From positions 1 to 64,000 of the forward strand of contig NZ_JABBXF010000010.1 in the NCBI RefSeq assembly GCF_013030945.1: DNA of 64,000 bases, given 5' to 3'. The first letter of the stretch is position 1; each line of letters begins with the position of its first letter. Below are positions 1 to 8,011 of this stretch, in pieces. The notes under the pieces were generated by a model that saw nothing but the letters and a program-made list of their open reading frames with translations, did not search any database and was not told where the DNA came from. The DNA comes from Streptomyces morookaense (lineage in GTDB: Bacteria; Actinomycetota; Actinomycetes; Streptomycetales; Streptomycetaceae). The position numbers were made by a program, and so were the translations under genes.

Positions 1-345
1 GAAGGTGAAGACGAACACACCCGTCACGAGGAACGGGACGTAGGTCTCCGTGTTCATCCCTCTCCGGGTGTTCATCAGCACACCGAAGATGAAGAAGTAG
101 ACCAGGGCGTTCAGCAGGGGCGTCGCCACCTGCCAGACCTGGCCCAGCTTGGCCTGGGTGTACTGGGCGGTCAGCTTGGCGCTGGAGAAGGCGGCGATGA
201 AGTGCCGCCGGCCCCACAGCTGCCGCACGTACTCCCCGAGCGGGGGCCGGGCACCGCTGACGGACAGGCCGTACTTCTCGGCCAGCTCGGCGGCGTTGCC
301 CTGCGCCGGGGCCCAGTCACGGGGGGCGGGGATGGTGTCGGTCAC
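1..345 (-). CDS. ABC-2 type transporter permease, N-terminal part (gene continues beyond the window)
   Basis: The first 115 residues of an inner-membrane permease of the ABC-2 (TagG/Wzm-like polysaccharide or teichoic acid exporter) type. A soluble start containing AELAEKYGLSVSGARPPLGEYV is followed by the amphipathic segment LWGRRHFIAAFSSAKL, the signature entry of this permease family. The first membrane helix is around LLNALVYFFIFGVLM and a second begins at the window edge. The start used is a GTG at 345; another in-frame GTG lies near 399, but it abuts an inverted repeat and has no ribosome site. It is divergent from the TetR gene, which probably controls it. Family assignment is good; the substrate is not known. 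Confidence 0.75.
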   Translation of the reverse strand, partial: MTDTIPAPRDWAPAQGNAAELAEKYGLSVSGARPPLGEYVRQLWGRRHFIAAFSSAKLTAQYTQAKLGQVWQVATPLLNALVYFFIFGVLMNTRRGMNTETYVPFLVTGVFVFTF

Positions 346-407
346 CTGGACGCTTTCGTCGGTCTCGATCGGATGCGCACCGTGTCGCCGTGCGCACACA
401 CCACGAC

Positions 408-423
408 GGAACGGGATCGTTCC
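408..423. promoter_or_regulatory. Inverted repeat, possible TetR operator 1
   Basis: GGAACG-GGAT-CGTTCC, perfect 6-bp arms, between the permease and tetR starts. It shares the GGAACG half-site with the longer repeat at 451-479, which is why I read both as operators of the adjacent TetR protein. Inference only. Confidence 0.45.
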
Positions 424-450
424 ATGGCGTTGGTGAGCCCACGCTAGGAC

Positions 451-479
451 ACGGAACGGTTGGAACGCAACCGTTCCGT
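451..479. promoter_or_regulatory. Inverted repeat, likely TetR operator 2
   Basis: A perfect 12-bp inverted repeat, ACGGAACGGTTG (451-462) and CAACCGTTCCGT (468-479), with a 5-bp centre. It lies 15 bp upstream of the likely tetR start and in the shared region with the divergent permease. Size and symmetry fit a TetR dimer site and suggest autoregulation. Confidence 0.6.
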
Positions 480-494
480 CGTCACGGTAGGCTC

Positions 495-1124
495 ATGCCC
501 ATGGAGAACGAGCCCCCGGCCCCCCGACCGCGCCGCCGCACCCCCGCGGGCGCCGCCGTGCTGCGCGAGGAGGTCACGGACGCGATCCGCACCGCCGTCT
601 TCGAGGAACTGGCCGCCGTCGGCTACGGCCGCCTGTCGATCGAGCGCGTGGCGCGCCGGGCGGGCGTGGGCAAGGCGGCCGTCTACCGCCGCTGGCCGTC
701 GAAGCTGCCGATCGTGCTGGACGTGGTCTCGGCCCTGGCGGTCCAGGGCCTGCCCACCCCCGACACGGGCGCCCTGCGCACCGACGTCCGGGCCCTCCTG
801 GAGCTCACGTCGCGGGTGATGCGGCACCCGATGGTCGCCCAGATCATCCCGGACCTGATGGCCGAGGCGGCCCGCAACGAGGAGATCGCCCAGGCGGTCC
901 AGGCGGCGATCCGCGACTCGCAGCGGACGATCGCGGAAGCGGTGATCCGCAACGCGGTCGCCCGCGGCGAACTCCCCGCGGACGCGGACATCGACCTCGC
1001 GGTCGACCTGGCGAGCGGCCCGCTGTACTGGCGCCTGGTGCTGGGGCGTTCGCCGCTGCCGAAGGGGTATCTGGACTCGCTGACCACGGCGATCACGACG
1101 GCCCTGGGGGCGAAAGAGTCGTGA
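495..1124 (+). CDS. TetR/AcrR family transcriptional regulator
   Basis: A 209-residue DNA-binding repressor of usual TetR length. Residues about 20-75 hold the N-terminal helix-turn-helix (TAVFEELAAVGYGRLSIERVARRAGVGKAAVYRRWPSK, quoted in two parts here: the turn is VARRAGVGKAAVYRRW). The rest is a helical ligand-binding region resembling the TetR_C_11 type (MAEAARNEEIAQAV, GPLYWRLVLGRSPL). The frame stays open upstream to 390, but that part runs through the operator repeats, so I start at ATG 495 (or ATG 501). Divergent from the permease at 345. It probably represses the exporter and itself through the repeats at 408-479. The ligand is unknown. Confidence 0.88.
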   Translation: MPMENEPPAPRPRRRTPAGAAVLREEVTDAIRTAVFEELAAVGYGRLSIERVARRAGVGKAAVYRRWPSKLPIVLDVVSALAVQGLPTPDTGALRTDVRALLELTSRVMRHPMVAQIIPDLMAEAARNEEIAQAVQAAIRDSQRTIAEAVIRNAVARGELPADADIDLAVDLASGPLYWRLVLGRSPLPKGYLDSLTTAITTALGAKES

Positions 1125-1133
1125 AGGGGGGCG

Positions 1134-2183
1134 TCAGCGCCCCGCCGTCTCGCACACCCGCGGCGCCGTCTCGTTGATCCCCAGCAGGCGGAAGTAGTTC
1201 TCCCCCAGGGCGATGTCGCGGAACGCCTCGTCCCCCAGTGCCTTGTTGATGCGGCTGGTGACGTCCAGTTCCTCCTCGTAGACCTTGTAGTCCTTGTTGG
1301 CCGACGCCACGAAATCCGTTCCCGGGATCGCCCGCGTCGGATGGCGGTCGAGGAATGCGGCGTATTTCGCCCGGACGCCCGGCTTGCTGAAGTACGCGTC
1401 CTCCAGGACCCGCCAGCTCAAGTCCACCGTCAGATTCCGGTGTTCGTCGAGCATGCGCTCCATGAGGCGGATGTGGCGGTCCGGGTCCATCGTCGTCAGT
1501 TCCTTCGACAGGCCCATATGTGCCCACACGATCTTGTTGTGCGGGTAGCGGCGGAGGATCTCCTCCATCAGCGGGAGGTATTTCGTCGGTTCCGCGTCGC
1601 TGCCCAGGTCCGAGTGGAGCGTGATCGGGATGCCGCGTTCGCGGAGCACCTTCATGAACGGGGCCCAGCGCCTGATGTTCTCGGTCGTCGTCGCCTTGTG
1701 GTGGTTCGGGAACAGGGCCTGTTTGACGACGTTCACCTCGCCCGCCCAGCGGAACACGCCCGGGAACTCCTTGTCGTACAAGGCGATTCCGCTCGGGATC
1801 GTCTCCGGCCTGGCCAGGTCCATGAAGGTCATGGAGACCGCGAGTTCGGGGTCCTCCGGCTTCGACTCCAGCCAGTTCTCGGCGTTGACGAAGTCGTTCT
1901 TCATGCTCGGCACCACGGGGGTGCCGGGACAGTCCAGGTAGTACGTGCAGTTCGAATTCACCGGAAGCGTCTGCCCGATGCCGTACATACTGGCGTGCCG
2001 TACACCGGTCTTGTGCAGATAGCCGGTGAGTTCGTCGAAGGGGATCGCTTTCCCGCCGAACGGGCGGAAGTGGAGGTGGCTGTCGACCTTCGAGGTGTAC
2101 GGCTCCTTCGCCCGGTCGAAGCAGCCGTGGTCCGCCGCCGCCAGCGCCTGACCGGCCCCGGCCGGGGAGGCGACGACGGCCAC
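1134..2183 (-). CDS. Secreted amidohydrolase family protein
   Basis: A metal-dependent hydrolase of the amidohydrolase superfamily. The metal-binding H-x-H is in DSHLHF (residues 34-39 from the GTG start), with later histidines in ITLHSDLGSD and KIVWAHMGLSK and an acidic GTDFVAS near the end, as expected for the TIM-barrel fold. The only canonical start in the leader region is GTG 2183, which gives no complete signal peptide. The same frame continues to an ATC codon at 2243 behind a good GGGAGG site. That extension reads as a twin-arginine-like leader (TRSGIGRRLGLAGAAL) and suggests export. Convergent with tetR (9-bp gap). Substrate unknown. Confidence 0.8.
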   Translation of the reverse strand: MAVVASPAGAGQALAAADHGCFDRAKEPYTSKVDSHLHFRPFGGKAIPFDELTGYLHKTGVRHASMYGIGQTLPVNSNCTYYLDCPGTPVVPSMKNDFVNAENWLESKPEDPELAVSMTFMDLARPETIPSGIALYDKEFPGVFRWAGEVNVVKQALFPNHHKATTTENIRRWAPFMKVLRERGIPITLHSDLGSDAEPTKYLPLMEEILRRYPHNKIVWAHMGLSKELTTMDPDRHIRLMERMLDEHRNLTVDLSWRVLEDAYFSKPGVRAKYAAFLDRHPTRAIPGTDFVASANKDYKVYEEELDVTSRINKALGDEAFRDIALGENYFRLLGINETAPRVCETAGR

Positions 2184-2320
2184 CGCCGCCGTCAGCGCCG
2201 CTCCGGCCAGGCCGAGTCTTCTGCCGATTCCCGATCTGGTGATGGTGACCTCCCGTGGTCGGCTCGTCGCGATCGCGTGACGGGAGGGGATGACTACCCG
2301 TTCCGCTTACGCCGACACCC

Positions 2321-3631
2321 TCACGCCAGGTCCTTGCGCAGCACCGCCTTGCGGTGGCTGAACGTCTCCAGCGAGTAGCGGCCGTGGTAGCTGCCCATAC
2401 CGCTCTCGCCGACACCCCCGAACGGCAGGTCGGAGACCGTGAGATGGGCCAGCGGGAGGCCGAACCCGAGGCCGCCGGAGGACGTTTCGGACGCCAGGCG
2501 CTCGCGCGTCGCCTCGGATTCCGTGAACGCGTACAGCGCCAGCGGCTTCTCGCGGTCGTTGACGAAGGCCACGGCCTCGTCGAGGCCGTCGACCGTGACG
2601 ATCGGCAGGATCGGGCCGAAGATCTCCTCCTGCATCACGGGGGCGTCCGGGGTCACGTCCGCCAGGACCGTCGGCGCGATGTACTTCGCCGCACGGTCGT
2701 GCCCGCCGCCCGTCACCACGCGGCCGGAGTCCAGCAGCGCGGCGAGGCGGTCGAAGTGGCGCTCGTTGACGATGCGTCCGTACGTGCCGGACGCGGCCGG
2801 GTCGGTCCCGTACAGCTCCTCCACCGCCCGGGCCAGGGCCGGTTCCAGGGCGCGGGCCGTCTCCGGGTCGGTCAGGACGTAGTCCGGCGCGACGCACGTC
2901 TGGCCCGCGTTGAGGAACTTTCCGGCGGCCAGACGGGCCGCGACGGCCGCGATGTCCGTGCCGCGGTCCACGAACACCGGGGACTTGCCGCCCAGTTCGA
3001 GCGTGACGGGCGTCAGGTGCTTCGCCGCCGCCGTCATGATGATGCGGCCGACGGCCGCGTTGCCGGTGTAGAAGATGTGGTCGAAGCGCTCGACCAGCAG
3101 CGCCGTCGTCTCCGGGATGCCGCCCTCGACGACGGCGACCGCCTCGGTGTCGAGGTACTGCGGCAGCAGGCGCGCCAGCGCGGCGGAGGTGGCCGGGGCC
3201 AGTTCGCTCGGCTTGGCGACCACCGCGTTGCCCGCGGCCAGCGCGCCCACCATGGGCGAGAGCAGGAGCTGCGCGGGGTAGTTCCAGGGGGCGATCACCA
3301 GGACCACACCCAGCGGGTCGTACTGCGTCCAGGCGGTCGCCCCGCCCAAGTGGGCCGGGACCGGGGCGGGTTCGGGGCGCAGCCACGCGTCGAGGTGTTC
3401 GAGGGTGTGGTCGATCTCGCGGACCGTGAAGTCGATCTCGGTGCGGCGGGCCTCGTACTCGCTCTTGCCGAGGTCCGCGTGGAGCGCGGCCACGAGGGCC
3501 GCGTCCTGCTCGGTGAGCATCGCGCGCAGGCGGCGCAGCTGTTCGGTGCGCCAGGCGGCGGGCTTGGTGCGGCCGGTGCGGAAGGTGGCGCGCAGGCGGG
3601 CGACGGTGTCGGCGGGGTGGGGTGCGCTCAT
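2321..3631 (-). CDS. Aldehyde dehydrogenase family protein (class 3-like)
   Basis: A 436-residue NAD(P)-dependent aldehyde dehydrogenase, the length of the short class 3/fatty-aldehyde group. Seen in order: the cofactor-site WNYP motif (VLVIAPWNYPAQLLLSP), the general-base segment LELGGKSPVFVD, the nucleophile in NAGQTCVAPDYV, EEIFGPILPI, and a C-terminal FGGVGESGMGSYHG. The start at ATG 3631 follows a weak GAGACA site. It lies 29 bp downstream of the membrane gene at 3661-4677 on the same strand, so the two may be cotranscribed and share MarR control. The substrate cannot be read from sequence. Confidence 0.9.
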   Translation of the reverse strand: MSAPHPADTVARLRATFRTGRTKPAAWRTEQLRRLRAMLTEQDAALVAALHADLGKSEYEARRTEIDFTVREIDHTLEHLDAWLRPEPAPVPAHLGGATAWTQYDPLGVVLVIAPWNYPAQLLLSPMVGALAAGNAVVAKPSELAPATSAALARLLPQYLDTEAVAVVEGGIPETTALLVERFDHIFYTGNAAVGRIIMTAAAKHLTPVTLELGGKSPVFVDRGTDIAAVAARLAAGKFLNAGQTCVAPDYVLTDPETARALEPALARAVEELYGTDPAASGTYGRIVNERHFDRLAALLDSGRVVTGGGHDRAAKYIAPTVLADVTPDAPVMQEEIFGPILPIVTVDGLDEAVAFVNDREKPLALYAFTESEATRERLASETSSGGLGFGLPLAHLTVSDLPFGGVGESGMGSYHGRYSLETFSHRKAVLRKDLA

Positions 3632-3660
3632 GGCGGTGTCTCGTTTCGCAGTTGAGGAGT

Positions 3661-4677
3661 TCAGGCGGTCGCCGGTGCCGCGAGGTGCCGCCTCGCCGCC
3701 CACCGAGTCTCCGCCCGGGCGGCCACGGCGAGCAGCACCGCCCCGCCGAGCAGCCACAGGACCAGGGACAGGACGCGGCCGCCCAGGCCGGCGCCGCCGT
3801 CGAAGTAGAGCAGGCTGCGTGCGCCCTCGACGAAGCCCGCGCCGTTCCAGAAGGAGTGCAGCGAGCCGAAGAAGCCGTTCTGCAGCTCGGGGCGGAACAC
3901 GCCGCCGGACGTGGTGAAGTTGAGCATCACGAACAGCACCATCATCGTCAGCGTCGTCCAGCGCTTGAGGAAGGTGTGCAGGCCGATGCCGATGGTGATC
4001 ACGCCCGCGGAGTAGAGCCAGGCCATGCCCCAGACCGCCGTGTAGTCGTGGTCGACGATGTGGAAGACCGGTCCGGCGAGGGCCATGCCGATGACGCTCA
4101 CGACGAACGAGGTGACGAGCCCGACGGCCGCCCGCATCCACAGCTTGAGCCCGGCCCCCGCGGCGCCGATGGCGGCGACGCTGCCGTACGAGCCGATGCT
4201 GAGCGCGACGAGCAGGAAGAAGATGCCCTGGCCGGTCGGGTCGCCCTTGGCGAGCTCGGTGAGGTCGGTGACCTTCAGCGGCACGCCCTGCCGGTCGGCG
4301 ACCGCGCGGAAGACGGCGGTCGCCGCCGTGGCGGTGGTGTCGGAGCCGGCCTTGGCGACGAGCGCCTCGGGGTGCGTGGCGCTCGGCACGTACGCGCCGG
4401 CCAGGTCGCGGTCCTTCAGCTGCGCGACGGCGGCGTCACGGTCCGCGACGGTGGTGACGTCGAGCTCGTCGCCCGCCTTGTCCTTGATCGTCTGGGCGAG
4501 CACCTGCGCCCGGGCCGTGCTGCCCACGACTGCGACCTTCATGCCGTGCGGCTCGGGCTGGTGGAAGGCACCGAGGTAGGCCAGGCCCATGCCGAGGCAC
4601 ATCAGGAGCGGGGTCAGCAGGTGCACGGTGACGTGCTTGAGGTGGTGGCGCGGCCCGTGGGCGGCGTGTGCGGTCAT
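3661..4677 (-). CDS. Membrane protein with ABC-2/YhgE-like topology
   Basis: A 338-residue integral membrane protein. One N-terminal helix (LLTPLLMCLGMGLAYLGAFH) is followed by about 150 extracellular residues (VAVVGSTARAQVLAQTIKD, DLAGAYVPSATHPEALVA), then a cluster of about five helices ending at VLSLVLWLLGGAVLLAVAARAET. This layout is that of YhgE/Pip and ABC-2 permease relatives. The ATG at 4677 is the first start after the divergent promoter. It is adjacent to, and divergent from, a MarR regulator with an inverted repeat between them, the usual arrangement for an exporter controlled by MarR. Role in efflux is inference. Confidence 0.75.
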   Translation of the reverse strand: MTAHAAHGPRHHLKHVTVHLLTPLLMCLGMGLAYLGAFHQPEPHGMKVAVVGSTARAQVLAQTIKDKAGDELDVTTVADRDAAVAQLKDRDLAGAYVPSATHPEALVAKAGSDTTATAATAVFRAVADRQGVPLKVTDLTELAKGDPTGQGIFFLLVALSIGSYGSVAAIGAAGAGLKLWMRAAVGLVTSFVVSVIGMALAGPVFHIVDHDYTAVWGMAWLYSAGVITIGIGLHTFLKRWTTLTMMVLFVMLNFTTSGGVFRPELQNGFFGSLHSFWNGAGFVEGARSLLYFDGGAGLGGRVLSLVLWLLGGAVLLAVAARAETRWAARRHLAAPATA

Positions 4678-4701
4678 GGGAGGAACGCTCCTCGGTTGGC
4701 A

Positions 4702-4725
4702 AATACAACTAAACTCAGATGTATT
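4702..4725. promoter_or_regulatory. AT-rich inverted repeat between exporter and marR, likely MarR operator
   Basis: AATACA (4702-4707) and TGTATT (4720-4725) form an inverted repeat with a 12-bp spacer, inside a distinctly AT-rich stretch. It lies 25 bp from the exporter start and 27 bp from the marR start, the usual place for a MarR dimer to repress both genes. Confidence 0.55.
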
Positions 4726-4751
4726 ATGCAACTGATTGGGAGGACGATGCC

Positions 4752-5174
4752 ATGCCCGGCCGCGATGTGACCCTCGGCACCATCCAGCGCGAGCTGACCG
4801 CCTTCGCCCGGCGGGCGCGGCACAAGGCCGCCCAGATCCATCCGGATCTGTCGCTGGTGACCTACAGCATGCTCGACCACATGCAGGCGAGCGGCGGCTG
4901 CCGCGGCATCGACCTCGCCGAGCACTTCCTGCTCGACAAGTCGACGGTCAGCCGGCAGACCGCCGTGCTGGAACGGCTGGGGCTGATCGTGCGGGCCGCC
5001 GATCCGGCGGACCGGAGGGGGCAGATCCTGCGGCCGTCCGCGGCCGGGCTGCGGTTGCTGGAGGAGGCGCACCGGCAGCGGCGCGAGACGTTCGAGGAAC
5101 GTCTCGCGGACTGGGGGGACGAGGACCTGGAGCGCTTCGCCGGGTACCTCCGGCGGTACAACGCGGAGGGGTGA
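4752..5174 (+). CDS. MarR family transcriptional regulator
   Basis: A 140-residue winged-helix repressor of normal MarR length. The winged helix covers about residues 45-95 (RGIDLAEHFLLDKSTVSRQTAVLERLGLIVRAADPADRRGQ), where STVSRQTAVLERLGL is the recognition helix and PADRRG the wing turn. ATG 4752 follows GGGAGGACGATGCC; the upstream in-frame ATG at 4719 overlaps the operator and is rejected. Divergent from the exporter-aldehyde dehydrogenase pair, its probable target. Inducer unknown. Confidence 0.88.
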   Translation: MPGRDVTLGTIQRELTAFARRARHKAAQIHPDLSLVTYSMLDHMQASGGCRGIDLAEHFLLDKSTVSRQTAVLERLGLIVRAADPADRRGQILRPSAAGLRLLEEAHRQRRETFEERLADWGDEDLERFAGYLRRYNAEG

Positions 5175-5220
5175 CCGCCCGGTCGGGGGTGCCCCTCGGG
5201 CCCCGCCCCGTAAGGCCCGC

Positions 5221-5280
5221 AGGTCGTCTGCGGGCACGTCGTGGCTTGTCGCGCAGTTCCCCGCGCCCCTTACGGGGCAC
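5221..5280. repeat. Dispersed Streptomyces-type repeat, copy 1
   Basis: Core GTCGCGCAGTTCCCCGCGCC followed by CCTTACGGGGC, able to fold as GCCCC/GGGGC. It lies between the convergent marR and mocR genes and overlaps the last codons of mocR. The same core recurs across the window (see findings). Confidence 0.7.
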
Positions 5281-6688
5281 CCGGCAGCGCGCTGAGCAGC
5301 GCCTCCAGTGCCCCCGTGAACGCGTGGTCCGGCGGGGTGCCGTACGCGATGATCAAGCCGTCCCCCGCGGGAGCGGACCCGTGACGGAAGCGGCTCAGGC
5401 CCTCCACCGCCAGCCCCTGCCAGGCCGCCGCCTGGACCACCGACCGCTCGGTGCCCGGCGGGAGTTCGAGCACGGCGTGCAGGCCGGCGGCGATACCGGT
5501 GACCCGCACGTGCGGCGCCTCCTCGGCCAGCGCAGCGACCAGCGCGTCCCGGCGCCGCCGGTAGCGCTGGCGCATCGAGCGCAGATGACGGTCGTACGCG
5601 CCCGAGGTGAGGAACTCCGCAAGCGTGAGCTGGTCGAGGACGCTCGTCCCCCAGGCCCCGGTCCGGGGCCCGTCCAGCACCTCGTCCCGCAGCCGGTCCG
5701 GCAGGACCAGCCAGCCCAGGCGCAGCCCGGGGATCAGGGACTTGCTCGCGGTGCCGCAGTAGACGACGTCGTCGGGGGCCAGTCCTTGCAGAGCTCCGAC
5801 CGGCTGGCGGTCGTAGCGGAACTCGCCGTCGTAGTCGTCCTCCAGGATCAACCCGTCGGTGCGGGCGGCCCAGTCGACGACCGCGGCCCGGCGGTCGGGG
5901 TGCAGGGGGACGCCCGTGGGGAACTGGTGGGCGGGGGTGAGCAGGACGGCCCGCACGTCCGGCCTGCCGTCCAGCACGCGGACGTCCGCGCCGTGCCCGT
6001 CGACCGGGAGCAGCACGCTGCGCAGGCCCGCCTCCTCGATCGTGTCGCGGTGGTGCCGGAGCCCGTGGTCCTCGATGCCGATCTCCTCGGTGCCGCACGC
6101 CCGCAGCGTCCGGCTCAGCAGGCCGAGCCCCTGCTTGAACCCGGCGCAGATCAGGATGCGTTCGGGGTCCGTCCGGACGCCGCGGGCCCGGGCCAGGTAG
6201 TCCGCGAGGGCGGCGCGCAGTTCGGGGCGGCCGCGCGGGTCGCCGTAGCCGAAGGCCTCGTGCGGGGCCGCGGTGAGGGCGCGGCGGGCGGCGGCGAGCC
6301 AGGCGGCGCGGGGGAAGGAGGAGACGTCGGGGGTGCCGGTGCGCAGGTCGTAGGCGGGGCGCTCGGGGGCGCGCAGCGGGGCGCGCGGCCGGGCGGGCGG
6401 GCGTGGCGGGGCGGCGCGCTCGGCGACGCGGGTGCCGGAGCCCTGCCGGGCGGTGAGCCAGCCCTCGGCGACCAGTTCGGCGTAGGCCTCGCCGACGGTG
6501 TTGCGGGCCAGCCCGAGGTCGGCGGCGAGCGAGCGGGAGGAGGGCAGGCGGGTGCCGGGGGCGAGGCGGCCGGAGCGCACGGCGTCGCGCAGGGCGCGGG
6601 TGAGGGCGGCGCGCACGCCGTGGCGCTCGCCCTTGCCGGGCAGTTCCACGTGCAGGTCGAGGCCTGAAATGGCCCTGTCTTCCGGCAT
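5270..6688 (-). CDS. MocR/PdxR-type regulator (GntR HTH fused to aminotransferase-like domain)
   Basis: A 472-residue fusion typical of the MocR family. A GntR winged helix occupies about residues 22-88 (LPSSRSLAADLGLARNTVGEAYAELVAEGWL). A fold type I aminotransferase-like domain follows, with the PLP lysine K316 in TASKSLIPGLRLGW and the substrate/cofactor segment LILEDDYDGEFRY. These proteins normally act as PLP-responsive regulators, not enzymes. ATG 6688 is 47 bp from the divergent AhpD-like gene, so that operon is the likely target; PdxR-type control of vitamin B6 genes is not supported, as no pdxS/T is adjacent. Confidence 0.9.
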   Translation of the reverse strand: MPEDRAISGLDLHVELPGKGERHGVRAALTRALRDAVRSGRLAPGTRLPSSRSLAADLGLARNTVGEAYAELVAEGWLTARQGSGTRVAERAAPPRPPARPRAPLRAPERPAYDLRTGTPDVSSFPRAAWLAAARRALTAAPHEAFGYGDPRGRPELRAALADYLARARGVRTDPERILICAGFKQGLGLLSRTLRACGTEEIGIEDHGLRHHRDTIEEAGLRSVLLPVDGHGADVRVLDGRPDVRAVLLTPAHQFPTGVPLHPDRRAAVVDWAARTDGLILEDDYDGEFRYDRQPVGALQGLAPDDVVYCGTASKSLIPGLRLGWLVLPDRLRDEVLDGPRTGAWGTSVLDQLTLAEFLTSGAYDRHLRSMRQRYRRRRDALVAALAEEAPHVRVTGIAAGLHAVLELPPGTERSVVQAAAWQGLAVEGLSRFRHGSAPAGDGLIIAYGTPPDHAFTGALEALLSALPGAP

Positions 6689-6735
6689 GGAAATGGACCA
6701 TACACGTGGGCTACTGCGGCTCTAGAGTCGGCCGC

Positions 6736-7185
6736 ATGACTGCTCCTCGTATGCGTTTCGTCCAGCACGCCCCCGATGTCTACGAAGCCACCCTCGCCCT
6801 CACCCAGGCCGCCAAGAAGGACCTGGACCCTGTCCTGGTCGAACTGGTCCTGCTCCGCGCCTCCCAGGTCAACCACTGCGCGTTCTGCATCGACATGCAC
6901 GCCAAGGACGCCCGGAAGGCGGGCGAGAGCGAGCAGCGCCTCGACCTGCTCCCCGCCTGGGAGGAGGCCGGCGCGGTCTACACCGAGAAGGAGCGGGCCG
7001 CGCTCGCGCTGACGGAGGCGGTGACCGTCCTGACGGACGGCTTCGTCCCGGACGAGGTGTACGAGCGGGCCGCCGCGCAGTTCTCCGAGCCCGAACTGGC
7101 CCGGCTCGTCTCGCTGATCGCCACGATCAACGTCTGGAACCGCATCAACGTGGCGTTCCGCACGCCGGTCGGGAACATGCGGTGA
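6736..7185 (+). CDS. Carboxymuconolactone decarboxylase/AhpD-like protein
   Basis: A 149-residue all-helical protein of the CMD/AhpD family. The AhpD core E-x11-C-x2-C-x3-H is complete: E36 then C48, C51 and H55 in NHCAFCIDMH, the residues that carry disulfide reductase or peroxidase chemistry in the family. The start ATG 6736 is preferred over the upstream in-frame start at 6706, which lies in the promoter region. Its last four bases overlap the next gene (GTGA at 7182-7185), so the two are translationally coupled. Divergent from the MocR regulator. The physiological substrate is unknown. Confidence 0.88.
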   Translation: MTAPRMRFVQHAPDVYEATLALTQAAKKDLDPVLVELVLLRASQVNHCAFCIDMHAKDARKAGESEQRLDLLPAWEEAGAVYTEKERAALALTEAVTVLTDGFVPDEVYERAAAQFSEPELARLVSLIATINVWNRINVAFRTPVGNMR

Positions 7186-7937
7186 CGACGGCCGCCGCGG
7201 CCTTCCGCGCCCTGCACCACGGCCGCGCCGCGGACGACCCGCTCGTCCTGCCCGGCCCGTGGGACGCGGCGAGCGCGCGGGCCTTCGCGGAGGCCGGGTT
7301 CCGTGCCCTGGCGACGCCGAGTGCGGGGGTCTCGGCGTCGCTCGGGTATGCGGACGGCACCGCTCCGCCCGGGGAGATGTTCGCGGCGGTGGCGCGGATC
7401 GTGCGCGCGGTGCGGGCGGACGGTGTCCTGGTCACCGCGGACCTGGAGGACGGCTACGGGCTCGCGCCGCGGGAGCTGGTGGAGCGGCTGCTCGAAACGG
7501 GCGCGGTGGGATGCAACCTGGAGGACTCCGAACGGGGTTCGGGGCGGCTCACGGACCCTCAGGAACAGGCCGACCGGCTGGCCGCGGTGCGGGCCGCGGC
7601 TGGGGACGCGGTCGTGGTGAACGCCCGCGTCGACACGTTCCTGCGGGGCGACACCGCGCTCGGTCCCGCCCTGGAGCGCGGCCGGCTGTACGCGGCCGCC
7701 GGGGCCGACTGTGTCTACCCGATCCTCGCCCCTGCCGGGCTGCTGGACCCGCTGGCCGAGGGGACCGGGCTGCCGGTCAACGCGATGGCCCGGGACGGGG
7801 GTCCGTCGCCGCAGGAGCTGGGGCGGCTCGGCGCCGCCCGGGTCACCTTCGGCGGCGGGCTGTTCCGGCGGACACTCGCAGGTGTGGCGGATATGGCAGC
7901 CGATTTGCGGAACGGTTTGCCCCCGGCAGCTCTCTAG
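7182..7937 (+). CDS. Isocitrate lyase/PEP mutase family protein
   Basis: A 251-residue (beta/alpha)8 enzyme of the PEP mutase/isocitrate lyase superfamily. The metal-binding DLEDGYG motif (TADLEDGYGLAP), GCNLEDSERG, the NARVDTFLRG segment and the late AGADCVYPI strand are all present. It lacks the KKCGH signature of true isocitrate lyase, so a carbon-carbon lyase such as an oxaloacetate decarboxylase or methylisocitrate lyase relative is more likely. GTG start overlaps the AhpD-like stop by 4 bp. The exact reaction is not determined. Confidence 0.85.
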   Translation: MTTAAAAFRALHHGRAADDPLVLPGPWDAASARAFAEAGFRALATPSAGVSASLGYADGTAPPGEMFAAVARIVRAVRADGVLVTADLEDGYGLAPRELVERLLETGAVGCNLEDSERGSGRLTDPQEQADRLAAVRAAAGDAVVVNARVDTFLRGDTALGPALERGRLYAAAGADCVYPILAPAGLLDPLAEGTGLPVNAMARDGGPSPQELGRLGAARVTFGGGLFRRTLAGVADMAADLRNGLPPAAL

Positions 7938-8011
7938 GCAGATGCGCACCGGTCTGCCGGTGCTCTGGACCGGTGCGTCCAGGCCGAGACGTCGCGAGGG
8001 TTTGCTGTTCC

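Noticed and set aside
408-423. LexA box
   Set aside because: GAAC and GTTC are separated by six bases instead of four.
390-494. Longer TetR start at ATG 390
   Set aside because: Would place both operator repeats inside the coding part and adds residues unlike the family.
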